Position numbers and translations under genes: made by a program. A DNA stretch of 64,000 nt from Psychromonas marina. Its GTDB lineage: Bacteria > Pseudomonadota > Gammaproteobacteria > Enterobacterales > Psychromonadaceae. The notes beneath the pieces are model-generated. The model was not told the origin of the DNA. It did not search any database and worked only from the letters and a program-made list of their open reading frames with translations. Position 1 is the first letter of the stretch; every line of letters begins with the position of its first letter. The stretch lies in NCBI RefSeq assembly GCF_030161115.1, contig NZ_BSPQ01000005.1, forward strand, positions 1 to 64,000, in the 5' to 3' direction. Below, one piece after another: positions 43,748 to 51,920 of the stretch.

Positions 43748-45094
43748 ATGCTAAAAAATGCCTTTCTAAATATCACTAACCACCAAAAAATATTTGCCAT
43801 CGCACTACCGATGATGCTGTCTAATATTAGCGTGCCTTTATTAGGGTTGGTGGATACAGCGGTGATCGGTCATCTTCCTGAGTCATATTACTTAGCTGGT
43901 GTAGCGGTTGGCTCAATGGTAGTCACATTACTATTTTGGATTCTAGTTTTTTTACGCATGTCGACCACGGGGCTGGTTGCGCAAGCTGTTGGTGCAAATG
44001 ACCACCCACAAGTTTTACGTCTATTGATGCAATCCATTTTTATCGCATTAATTCTTGCCATCATAATTTTACTACTACAATCCCCACTATCGTCACTGGC
44101 CTTTCATTTTGTAGAGGGCAGCGATAAGGTGCTCTATTATGCTCAACAATATTTTGATATTCGTATCTGGAGCGCGCCAGCGGCATTGATAAATATGGTG
44201 TTATTAGGTTGGTTGCTCGGCATGCAAAATGCCAAAGCACCGATGCTGCTGTTGATCGTCGCTAACACAGTTAACATCGTATTAGATTTACTGTTTGTCG
44301 TCGGTTTTGAGTGGGGGGTAGCTGGCGTTGCATGGGCTTCATTGTGTGCAGATTATATTGCATTAGCCTGTGGATTATTTATTGTATACCGGACTATCAA
44401 GCCTTTTTATACACAAGGTGATATAACGCGCTTATCTAAACAGGTATTTAACCTTAAAGCACTCGCTCCTTTTATTTTGCTTAATCGTGATATTTTTATC
44501 CGCACTTTGTGCCTGCAAGTGACCTATACCTTTATGACCATGCAAGGCGTTAAATTGGGTGATGATATCGTCTCTGCCAATTCAGTGTTGATGCATTTCT
44601 TATTGATCATCTCATTCTCAATGGATGGTTTGGCTTATGCCGTGGAGGCGTTGGTAGGAAAAAATATCGGTCAGCGCTGTCTACAAAAATTAAGGGAAAG
44701 TATTTATCTGACGTTGTTCTGGGCATCAATTTTTAGTGTCGTGCAGTTGCTATTGTTTTATCTATTTGGTGCTTGGCTAATTGAGCAGATTACATCAATT
44801 GAAGCAGTACAAACAGAAGCGATGCGTTATCTGCCTTGGTTAATTTTAATTCCACTTACCTCAATGTTAGGTTTTGTTTTTGATGGTGTATTTATCGGTA
44901 TGACACGAGGTACTGAGATGCGTAATAGTATGATATTTTCACTGCTGGTGGTCTATTTCCCGGTATGGTTTATGTTTGCTAATGAAGGCAATCATGCGTT
45001 ATGGATTGCAATGAATGCCTTTATGTTTGCACGCGGAATTAGTTTATTGTGGATCTATAAAAAGCTAGAACGCAGGCAATTATTGCTCGTTTGA
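43748..45094 (+). CDS. dinF: DinF-like MATE efflux protein
   Basis: A 448-residue multidrug/toxin extrusion protein with about 12 helices. KIFAIALPMMLSNISVPLLGLVDTAVIGHL is the DinF-branch start, and RMSTTGLVAQAVGAND follows. In E. coli dinF lies directly after lexA; here a Sco gene sits between. It is 90 bases after the Sco gene with no obvious SOS box of its own, so damage induction would come by readthrough from lexA. Substrate unknown. Confidence 0.9.
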   Translation: MLKNAFLNITNHQKIFAIALPMMLSNISVPLLGLVDTAVIGHLPESYYLAGVAVGSMVVTLLFWILVFLRMSTTGLVAQAVGANDHPQVLRLLMQSIFIALILAIIILLLQSPLSSLAFHFVEGSDKVLYYAQQYFDIRIWSAPAALINMVLLGWLLGMQNAKAPMLLLIVANTVNIVLDLLFVVGFEWGVAGVAWASLCADYIALACGLFIVYRTIKPFYTQGDITRLSKQVFNLKALAPFILLNRDIFIRTLCLQVTYTFMTMQGVKLGDDIVSANSVLMHFLLIISFSMDGLAYAVEALVGKNIGQRCLQKLRESIYLTLFWASIFSVVQLLLFYLFGAWLIEQITSIEAVQTEAMRYLPWLILIPLTSMLGFVFDGVFIGMTRGTEMRNSMIFSLLVVYFPVWFMFANEGNHALWIAMNAFMFARGISLLWIYKKLERRQLLLV

Positions 45095-45121
45095 GTTATT
45101 GCTACTAAGCGTGACGTGTCT

Positions 45122-45607
45122 CTAGGCTTTTAAAGATTTAGTCCAGAAAAGTGCGCTGCCATGGGTAGGATCAAGCTGGTAATCTGCATAGCCCTCTTTT
45201 GCATAAGCATTTTTTGCAATCTGATTGCCAGAAAGCACCTCTAAGGTAATCTTGCAGTAGTCACGCTGTTTCGCTATTTTTTCAATTTCCGAAAATAACA
45301 TTTTGCTAAGGCCTAGCCCTCTAAATTGATCAACGACAACCACATCATGGATATTAAATAATGGCTTGCAAGCAAAGGTAGAAAACCCTTCTATCGCTGT
45401 CAGTAACGCAGCGGGTTGACCCTCTTTAAAAATCAATACAATCACTACATCATTACGTTTTAATAACGTGCCTACTAAGTTTTCTTTAGCAAAATCGGAA
45501 AGATCTTCGCCACCGCCCATCGGGTCACATGCATAGTGAGACATCAACGCTAAGTATGCGTTAGCATGTATTTCGTTGTGTAAATCTGCTTCAGTAATAG
45601 TAAACAT
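45122..45607 (-). CDS. GNAT-family N-acetyltransferase
   Basis: A 161-residue GNAT fold. VVDQFRGLGLSKMLFSEIEKIA carries the acetyl-CoA loop (here R-G-L-G-L in place of RGxGxG/A), and KITLEVLSGNQIAKNAYAKEGYADYQLD forms the C-terminal strand-helix. Histone-like or small-amine acceptors are possible; neighbours do not help. It is convergent with dinF, with 27 bases between. Confidence 0.88.
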   Translation of the reverse strand: MFTITEADLHNEIHANAYLALMSHYACDPMGGGEDLSDFAKENLVGTLLKRNDVVIVLIFKEGQPAALLTAIEGFSTFACKPLFNIHDVVVVDQFRGLGLSKMLFSEIEKIAKQRDYCKITLEVLSGNQIAKNAYAKEGYADYQLDPTHGSALFWTKSLKA

Positions 45608-45699
45608 TTCAGGTCCTTATAGTTAGTTTATTGGCTGATACTAGCACTGATTACAAATGGATATGGATATTAAATGTGTGTTCCTTGAAAAACAGTGTT

Positions 45700-45715
45700 A
45701 GACTTCTAGATGGCT
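45700..45715. promoter_or_regulatory. Tandem MetJ-like met box
   Basis: AGACTTCT followed directly by AGATGGCT matches two adjacent copies of the met box AGACGTCT at 13 of 16 bases. It lies 33 bases upstream of metA, where SAM-loaded MetJ would repress. Confidence 0.75.
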
Positions 45716-45748
45716 AAATTGAGTTTTAAATAACATATGGAGTTGCTA

Positions 45749-46666
45749 ATGCCTATTCGTATCCCTGATGATCTACCCGCTGCGGGTATTTTAAAGTCTG
45801 AGAATATTTTTACTATTTCAGAATCACGTGCAAGTCATCAGCATATTCGTCCACTGCGTGTATTAATTTTGAATTTAATGCCTAAAAAAATTGAGACAGA
45901 AACACAATTAATGCGTTTACTGTCTAATACCCCTTTGCAGGTCGATGTTGAGTTAGTGCGAGTAGATGCGCGTGCATCACGTAATACTCCCCAAGAGCAC
46001 CTAGATAAATTTTATGGCGACTTTGATCGTGTAAAAAAACAAAAATGGGATGGCTTTATTATTACCGGAGCACCACTGGGTAAGATTCCATTTGAAGATG
46101 TTTATTACTGGGACAAATTTAAAGAGATCGTTGATTGGTCGCATCACAATGTTACTTCGACTCTATTTTTATGTTGGGCGGCGCAAGCTGCGCTTAATCA
46201 CCTGTTTGATATCAAAAGAGAAACGCGAGACCAAAAGCTATCGGGTATTTACAAGCACACTACATATAACCATCATCATCCGTTAGTGCGTGGTTTTGAC
46301 GACCAATTTTGGGCTCCTCTGTCTCGTTTTGCTGACTTTAATTCAAAAACAATTAAAGCAAATAGCGATTTAACCATTTTTGCCGATGATAGTGATGCCG
46401 GTGTTTATTTAGCTGCGAGTCCAGATTGCCGCCAAGTTTTTATTTCTGGTCATCCTGAATATGATGCCAATACATTAAGTAACGAGTACTTGAGAGACTT
46501 AGATGAAGGGTTAAATCCAGACCTACCCGCAAACTATTATCCCGATGATGATGAGAACCAAATCCCGCGTGCTAAATGGCGTAGTCATGGTAACTTGTTG
46601 TATAGTAACTGGTTAAATTATTGCGTATACCAAGTGACGCCCTACGACTTAAATGAACTAAAATAA
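45749..46666 (+). CDS. metA: Homoserine O-acyltransferase (MetA)
   Basis: Activates homoserine with succinyl-CoA (or acetyl-CoA) as the first step of methionine synthesis. The 305-residue protein has the family start [11 protein letters not shown], the [14 protein letters not shown] segment, catalytic [11 protein letters not shown] cysteine, and FISGHPEYD histidine. The frame opens at ATG 45737, but GGAG at 45740 region fits ATG 45749. A MetJ-like box is upstream. Succinyl versus acetyl preference cannot be decided reliably by eye. Confidence 0.96.
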   Translation: MPIRIPDDLPAAGILKSENIFTISESRASHQHIRPLRVLILNLMPKKIETETQLMRLLSNTPLQVDVELVRVDARASRNTPQEHLDKFYGDFDRVKKQKWDGFIITGAPLGKIPFEDVYYWDKFKEIVDWSHHNVTSTLFLCWAAQAALNHLFDIKRETRDQKLSGIYKHTTYNHHHPLVRGFDDQFWAPLSRFADFNSKTIKANSDLTIFADDSDAGVYLAASPDCRQVFISGHPEYDANTLSNEYLRDLDEGLNPDLPANYYPDDDENQIPRAKWRSHGNLLYSNWLNYCVYQVTPYDLNELK

Positions 46667-46740
46667 AAAATGTGACCTAGCTAGTAAATTATTCTGTTAA
46701 TTATTTTTTATACTGGCATTAACTTACATGCAACCTACAC

Positions 46741-46881
46741 TTAGAGGTAATTCATGAGTGAGAGGAGATTTAATTAGTACCTAGCACAGCAACCAATGAA
46801 TAGCCTTTTAGGCGACTGACAAGTTAGGAAGTTCGACATAATTATTGCAACTTCAAACGTTTTTCTAACGATTTTTGTCAG
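46741..46881 (+). ncRNA. Candidate structured RNA C
   Basis: After a GAGAGGAG purine run (46750-46757) come a small hairpin (AGCC-TTTT-AGGC, about 46802-46813) and a compound stem: CTGACAA/TTGTCAG (46816-46822 with 46875-46881), GTTAG/CTAAC (46823-46827 with 46865-46869) and AAGTT/AACTT (46829-46833 with 46849-46853). TATACT near 46710 could be a -10. It may be the 3' UTR of metA or a separate RNA. Confidence 0.4.
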
Positions 46882-46910
46882 ATGATTTTCTTGTTGATAA
46901 TCTAAAAAAA

Positions 46911-47024
46911 GAGGGAGGCAGTATCAGTACTTCTTATCAGTTTTTAGTAAGGCATATACCCAACTAGAAGTTACAAAAAGTAACTTATTTACCCAATTGG
47001 GTGCTCGGGAAAAGCCTTTTTTAT
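46911..47024 (+). ncRNA. Candidate structured RNA A with compound terminator
   Basis: GAGGGAGG (46911-46918) is followed by TATCAGTACTTCTTATCAG and TTTTTAG, then nested stems AAGGC/GCCTT (46949-46953 with 47014-47018), ACCCAA/TTGGGT (46958-46963 with 46997-47002) and AAGTTAC/GTAACTT (46968-46974 with 46980-46986), ending in a T run. The 5' motif and architecture recur in candidate B 180 bases downstream. A -10-like GATAAT lies at about 46896-46901. Confidence 0.5.
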
Positions 47025-47093
47025 TTTAACCAACAGCCTGGTCGGAGTTGAATAGAATAAAATGCTGGTTGTCGATTCAATCAATTATTAAAT

Positions 47094-47207
47094 GGAGGAG
47101 TTATTATTATCACTTCATATCAGTTTTTAGAAAAGAGTAATAAACCTTAGGAGTTTGTTTTTTTAAGCAACTCAACGCCAAAATTGGCACTTTAATTACT
47201 CTTTTTT
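47094..47207 (+). ncRNA. Candidate structured RNA B with compound terminator
   Basis: GGAGGAG (47094-47100) is followed by ACTTCATATCAGTTTTTAG, almost the same as in candidate A. Then AAAAGAGTAAT/ATTACTCTTTT (47131-47141 with 47195-47205) encloses GAGTT/AACTC (47151-47155 with 47169-47173) and GCCAA/TTGGC (47177-47181 with 47184-47188), ending in a T run. The stems differ in sequence from A but not in layout. Confidence 0.5.
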
Positions 47208-47310
47208 ACAACGTGATAGTCGATTATAAGTTAAGTGGTTTTTGTTTTAATTGTGTATTTTTGTAAGTTAATGTCTTTATCTGTTAAGCCTGTTTTTTGT
47301 AAACACTTGT

Positions 47311-47340
47311 TTGAATTAAGTTTATGTTTATTGGGATAAT
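47311..47340 (+). promoter_or_regulatory. Promoter-like pair for an sRNA candidate
   Basis: TTGAAT (47311-47316) and GATAAT (47335-47340) are separated by 18 bases, a plausible sigma-70 promoter. Transcription would start near 47347. Confidence 0.5.
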
Positions 47341-47346
47341 GGAGTA

Positions 47347-47462
47347 CAAGCGCTGATGGATGGCGAAAGACTTGAAGTAGTAAATCGCAAAACCTATTTT
47401 TTATAATGGCATGTCCAACGTTCTTTTAAGATAAAGCGAGCTGCACTTAGCTCGCTTTTTTT
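47347..47462 (+). ncRNA. Candidate sRNA (about 115 nt)
   Basis: It is bounded by the promoter-like pair upstream and a strong terminator at its 3' end. It has no ORF with a ribosome site. I do not recognise it as Spot 42, RyhB, GcvB, Qrr, 6S or tmRNA. Internal GGCGA/TCGC pairing is possible near 47362-47388. Confidence 0.45.
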
Positions 47463-47464
47463 AT
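47433..47464 (+). terminator. Strong intrinsic terminator
   Basis: AAAGCGAGCT (47433-47442) pairs perfectly with AGCTCGCTTT (47449-47458), followed by T to 47462. No protein gene ends nearby on this strand, which is the main reason for proposing the sRNA above. Confidence 0.9.
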
Positions 47465-47485
47465 GCCTATTTTCCGTGCTGCTCA

Positions 47486-47722
47486 ATTATTATTCCAATG
47501 GAATTTAATAGGTGAGCAGAGTTTGCGTAGGAAAAATTATTACTAACAAGGCTTGAGTTGTAGGCTTTCGAGAGATTAACTGCGTTAATCCTCTATCGGA
47601 TAATTAAATTAAAGACTTTAATTCTTTAATAGTTGCTCTCACTTCAAAACTCACAACGCAGTTAGGGATAATTTTAACCCGCAAGAATGCTCATTTTATT
47701 AATTCCTTTGGTATTATTACCG
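47486..47722. repeat. Foldback (MITE-like) element
   Basis: The left arm (AATTATTATTCCAATGGAATT..., from 47485) is an imperfect inverted copy of the right arm ending GGAATT/CCTTTGGTATTATTACC at 47721. Shared blocks include GGAATT, TGAGCA, TTGCG, AAAATTAT and CTAAC, in matching order over at least 65 bases. A perfect palindrome, AATTAAAG-A-CTTTAATT (47607-47623), lies near the centre. No transposase is encoded. It sits between the sRNA-like unit and metH. Confidence 0.7.
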
Positions 47723-47912
47723 CTCTCTTTTCCATCACTCGTTTTTCTCACGTTGTTTATTTAAATATTTCAATTTAATCCACTCTGTTATCAAGAGTCT
47801 GCGTGTAACTTTTATGTTAAACTTCGCGCTCTGTTTGTAACTACTTGTCGTATTTTATTTACAGCATACAGGGTAGTTATCTTTGTTTTATATAAGAAGT
47901 GTAGGGAACGCT

Positions 47913-50900
47913 ATGTCAGTCATCGATCGCAGTGCATTAATTAGATCACAGTTAGAAAAACACATCCTGCTTATTGATGGTGGTATGGGAACCATGATTC
48001 AAGATTACAAATTTGAAGAGCAAGATTATCGTGGTGAACGCTTTGCTGATTGGAAATGCGATGTTAAAGGAAATAATGACTTATTGGTTCTAAGTCAGCC
48101 ACATATAATCGAAAATATTCATAAAGAATATCTTGATGCAGGGGCCGATATCCTTGAAACCAATACGTTTAACGCAACGACGATTGCAATGGCTGATTAT
48201 GAGATGGAATCTCTTTCTGCTGAGATCAACCGAGAAGCCGCGCGTATTGCACGTAAAGTTGCAGATCAGAAAACCGCAGAAACACCAGATCGTCCCCGCT
48301 TTGTTGCCGGTGTATTAGGCCCAACAAACCGTACCTGTTCTATCTCTCCAGATGTAAACGACCCTGCCTTTCGTAATGTAAGTTTTGACGAGTTAGTTGA
48401 AGCTTATACAGAATCTACTTTGGCATTAATCGAAGGTGGTTCAGATCTTATTTTAGTCGAAACCGTATTTGATACGCTTAATGCAAAAGCGGCTGTTTTT
48501 GCAATTAGTGGTGTATTTGAAGAATTGGGTTATAAGTTACCAGTGATGATTTCCGGTACCATTACCGATGCATCAGGGCGTACTTTATCGGGACAAACAA
48601 CCGAAGCATTCTATAACTCACTACGTCATATTGAGCCAATTTCATTTGGCTTGAACTGTGCGTTAGGGCCTGATGAACTTCGTCAGTATGTGGCAGAAAT
48701 GTCACGTATCTCTGAAACCTTTGTTTCTGCGCATCCAAATGCGGGTTTACCAAATGCATTTGGTGAATATGATTTAGAAGCCAAAGAGATGGCGACGCAT
48801 ATTAAAGAGTGGGCAGAAAGTGGTTTCTTAAATCTAGTGGGCGGCTGTTGCGGTACTACACCTGCGCACATTCGAGCGATGTATAAGGCAGTAGATGGCG
48901 TTAAACCGCGTGAATTACCTGATATTGAAGTCGCATGTCGACTAAGTGGTCTTGAGCCCTTAACAATCAGCAAGAGCTCGTTGTTTCAAAATGTGGGCGA
49001 ACGAACCAATGTAACCGGTTCTGCTCGTTTCAAACGTTTAATCATCGAAGAACTTTACGATGAAGCATTAGATGTTGCGCTGCAGCAAGTTGAAGCCGGC
49101 GCGGATATTATTGATATCAATATGGATGAAGCGATGCTTGATTCATTATTTGCGATGAAACGTTTCTTAAACCTATGTGCTTCTGAACCTGATATTTGTA
49201 AAGTGCCAATTATGGTCGATTCTTCTAAATGGGAAATTTTAGAAGAGGGCCTTAAGTGTGTTCAGGGTAAAGGTATTGTTAACTCGATCAGTATGAAAGA
49301 GGGGGTGGATAACTTTATCAAGCAAGCGACACTGATTCGTCGTTATGGTTTTGCGGTTATCATCATGGCCTTCGATGAACAGGGGCAAGCAGATACCCGC
49401 GCGCGTAAGTTTGAAATTTGTCAGAAATCTTATGATATTTTGGTTAATCAAGTGGGCTTTCCACCAGAAGATATTATTTTTGACCCGAACATTTTTGCGG
49501 TTGCAACGGGTATCGAAGAGCATAATAACTATGCGGTTGATTTTATCGATGCGGTTAAAGATATTAAAGATAATTTGCCACATGCGATGATTTCAGGTGG
49601 TGTTTCTAACGTTTCTTTCTCATTCCGTGGTAATAACCCCGTGCGTGAAGCGATTCATGCCGTCTTCCTGTATTACTGCTTCAAGAATGGTATGGATATG
49701 GGCATTGTGAATGCTGAGCAATTAGCGATTTATGACGACATACCCAAAGAGTTAAAAGATGCAGTTGAAGATGTTGTTCTTAATAAAAACCCTGATGCGA
49801 CCGACGCGCTGTTAGAGATTGCAGATAAGTTCCGTAATTCAGGGCAAGAAAAAATAGATGATGGCTCTGCATTATTATGGCGTGAATTACCCGTTAATGA
49901 ACGTATTGCACATGCACTGGTAAAAGGTATCACTGAGTTTATTGAAGAGGATACCGAAATTGCGCGTCAAAATGCAGATAAGCCGATTGAAGTGATTGAA
50001 GGGCCGTTAATGGATGGCATGAATATCGTCGGTGATCTGTTTGGTGCAGGTAAAATGTTCCTACCGCAAGTGGTTAAATCAGCACGTGTAATGAAGCAAG
50101 CGGTGGCCTACTTAAACCCTTACATCGAAGCGACGAAAGAGGTTGGTGCGACCAACGGAAAAATCGTTATGGCGACGGTAAAAGGTGATGTTCATGATAT
50201 TGGTAAAAATATCGTGGGCGTAATTTTACAGTGTAATAATTATGAGATTATCGACCTCGGTGTAATGGTGCCAACAGAAACTATTATTAAAACGGCGATT
50301 GCTGAAAATGCTGACATGATTGGTCTTTCAGGGTTAATTACACCCTCACTAGATGAGATGGTTTATGTCGCGAAAGAGATGCAGCGTCAAGGTTTGAAGT
50401 TACCCTTATTGATTGGTGGTGCAACGACGTCTAAAGCCCATACTGCAGTGAAAATTGAACAAAACTACGATGAACCGGTTGTTTATGTTTCTAACGCGTC
50501 ACGTGCAGTTGGTGTCTGTCAGTTGCTGTTGAACCCAAAAACTAAACCTGATTTTATCACTAAATTAAATACCGATTATGATCGTGTTCGCGAACAACAT
50601 GCTAATAAACGTCCGCGTAGCAAGCCTATTTCACTAGCGCGTGCGCGTAGTAACAGTGCCAAAATAGATTGGAACAGTTACCTGCCACCAGTGCCTAATA
50701 AGCTAGGCACACAAGTTATTAAAAAGATGCCGATTAAAACGTTACGTGAATATATCGATTGGACTCCATTCTTTATGACTTGGGGACTGGCGGGCAAATA
50801 CCCGCGTATATTAACCGATGAGGTGGTGGGTGAAGAAGCAACACGTTTGTTTGCCGATGCATTAGCGATGTTAGACACAGTTGAAGCGGAAGGTGAAATC

Positions 50901-51596
50901 TCTGCCTCTGGTATTGTTGGTATCTACCCTGCGAATAGCGTGGGTGATGATATTGAAATTTATACTGATGAGTCGCGTTCTGAAATAGCGCAAATTAGCA
51001 ATCAATTACGTCAGCAATCAGAGAAAAAGCCACCGTTTGTAAATCATTGTTTAGCGGATTATGTTGCACCTAAATCTTCTGGGCTTGCGGATTACATTGC
51101 TGCATTTGCCGTGACTGGTGGTATTGGTGAGCGTGAAGTGGCGGATCGTTATAAAGCCAATAATGATGATTACAATGCCATTTTAGTGCAGGCTGTTTGT
51201 GACCGTTTAGCAGAAGCTTTTGCCGAATACTTACATCAACAAACACGTAAAGATTACTGGGGGTTTGCTGCAGATGAGACCTTAGATAACGATGGTATGT
51301 TACGTGAAAAATATCAAGGTATTCGCCCGGCACCGGGTTACCCCGCGTGTCCTGAGCATACTGAAAAGCAGATCATTTGGGACTTAATGAACGTTGAGCA
51401 AGAGATTGGTATGGAGCTAACAACAAGTTACGCAATGTACCCGGGGGCTGCAGTATCTGGCTGGATCTTCTCTCACCCTGAAAGTCGTTATTTTGCCATT
51501 GCACAAATTCAGCAGGATCAAGTTGAAGATTATGCACAGCGTAAAGGCTGGGACCTATTAACTGCAGAACGTTGGTTAGGTCCAAACATTAGCTAA
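47913..51596 (+). CDS. metH: Cobalamin-dependent methionine synthase
   Basis: Transfers methyl from methyltetrahydrofolate to homocysteine through B12. The 1227-residue protein has the homocysteine domain ([11 protein letters not shown], zinc ligands in GGCCGTTP), the pterin domain ([14 protein letters not shown]), the B12 domain with [14 protein letters not shown] as the DxHxxG base-off motif, and the C-terminal activation domain binding SAM ([15 protein letters not shown]). The frame opens at TTG 47883, but AGGGAACG fits ATG 47913. A terminator follows. Confidence 0.98.
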   Translation: MSVIDRSALIRSQLEKHILLIDGGMGTMIQDYKFEEQDYRGERFADWKCDVKGNNDLLVLSQPHIIENIHKEYLDAGADILETNTFNATTIAMADYEMESLSAEINREAARIARKVADQKTAETPDRPRFVAGVLGPTNRTCSISPDVNDPAFRNVSFDELVEAYTESTLALIEGGSDLILVETVFDTLNAKAAVFAISGVFEELGYKLPVMISGTITDASGRTLSGQTTEAFYNSLRHIEPISFGLNCALGPDELRQYVAEMSRISETFVSAHPNAGLPNAFGEYDLEAKEMATHIKEWAESGFLNLVGGCCGTTPAHIRAMYKAVDGVKPRELPDIEVACRLSGLEPLTISKSSLFQNVGERTNVTGSARFKRLIIEELYDEALDVALQQVEAGADIIDINMDEAMLDSLFAMKRFLNLCASEPDICKVPIMVDSSKWEILEEGLKCVQGKGIVNSISMKEGVDNFIKQATLIRRYGFAVIIMAFDEQGQADTRARKFEICQKSYDILVNQVGFPPEDIIFDPNIFAVATGIEEHNNYAVDFIDAVKDIKDNLPHAMISGGVSNVSFSFRGNNPVREAIHAVFLYYCFKNGMDMGIVNAEQLAIYDDIPKELKDAVEDVVLNKNPDATDALLEIADKFRNSGQEKIDDGSALLWRELPVNERIAHALVKGITEFIEEDTEIARQNADKPIEVIEGPLMDGMNIVGDLFGAGKMFLPQVVKSARVMKQAVAYLNPYIEATKEVGATNGKIVMATVKGDVHDIGKNIVGVILQCNNYEIIDLGVMVPTETIIKTAIAENADMIGLSGLITPSLDEMVYVAKEMQRQGLKLPLLIGGATTSKAHTAVKIEQNYDEPVVYVSNASRAVGVCQLLLNPKTKPDFITKLNTDYDRVREQHANKRPRSKPISLARARSNSAKIDWNSYLPPVPNKLGTQVIKKMPIKTLREYIDWTPFFMTWGLAGKYPRILTDEVVGEEATRLFADALAMLDTVEAEGEISASGIVGIYPANSVGDDIEIYTDESRSEIAQISNQLRQQSEKKPPFVNHCLADYVAPKSSGLADYIAAFAVTGGIGEREVADRYKANNDDYNAILVQAVCDRLAEAFAEYLHQQTRKDYWGFAADETLDNDGMLREKYQGIRPAPGYPACPEHTEKQIIWDLMNVEQEIGMELTTSYAMYPGAAVSGWIFSHPESRYFAIAQIQQDQVEDYAQRKGWDLLTAERWLGPNIS

Positions 51597-51625
51597 ATTC
51601 ACTTATTGTTAATTACGCGTTAGCT

Positions 51626-51656
51626 ATTATGCCGCCCTAGATGCGGCATAATTTTA
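51626..51656 (+). terminator. Terminator after metH
   Basis: ATTATGCCGC (51626-51635) pairs perfectly with GCGGCATAAT (51643-51652), followed by TTTT. Confidence 0.88.
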
Positions 51657-51920
51657 ACTGAGTTATTATAAACATTAATCTATAGCCTGTTCTCCCCATC
51701 TGATTACCAAATTAAGACTAAATTTAAATTTATTATCTTTATTACTCTTGAGCAGGGAATTTAAACACTTTTATTGTCTAACTAACTGTTTTAAATTAAA
51801 TGTTTTTTTATTTTAAAAATACAGTTTTGGCTTTTGCTGTGGTAAATAACTTTTTAGCCCTTTCTTTCTAGGTAATATCTCTCTATCATTAATGATCCGT
51901 TTTTACAGTTGGTTACCCTG
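51657..51920. other. AT-rich leader of the SNF2 helicase gene
   Basis: About 260 bases of AT-rich sequence lie between the metH terminator and the next gene. I see no further RNA, repeat or operator here. Confidence 0.5.

Larger units (their letters stand above)
46667..47912. other. 1.25-kb structured intergenic region between metA and metH
   Basis: No convincing protein gene is present. It holds, in order, three tandem compound hairpins (46816-46881, 46911-47022, 47094-47207), an sRNA-like unit (47347-47462) and a foldback element (47486-47722). Each is listed separately. The last 190 bases are the metH leader, without a cobalamin or SAM riboswitch that I can recognise. Confidence 0.6.

Noticed and set aside
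46741-46830. Possible SAM riboswitch (GAGAGG...GCAACC) after metA
   Set aside because: The k-turn, the GGTGCTAATTCC-type segment and the P1 helix are missing, and it lies after metA and far from metH.
47723-47912. Cobalamin riboswitch before metH
   Set aside because: No B12-box-like GCCACTG motif is present.
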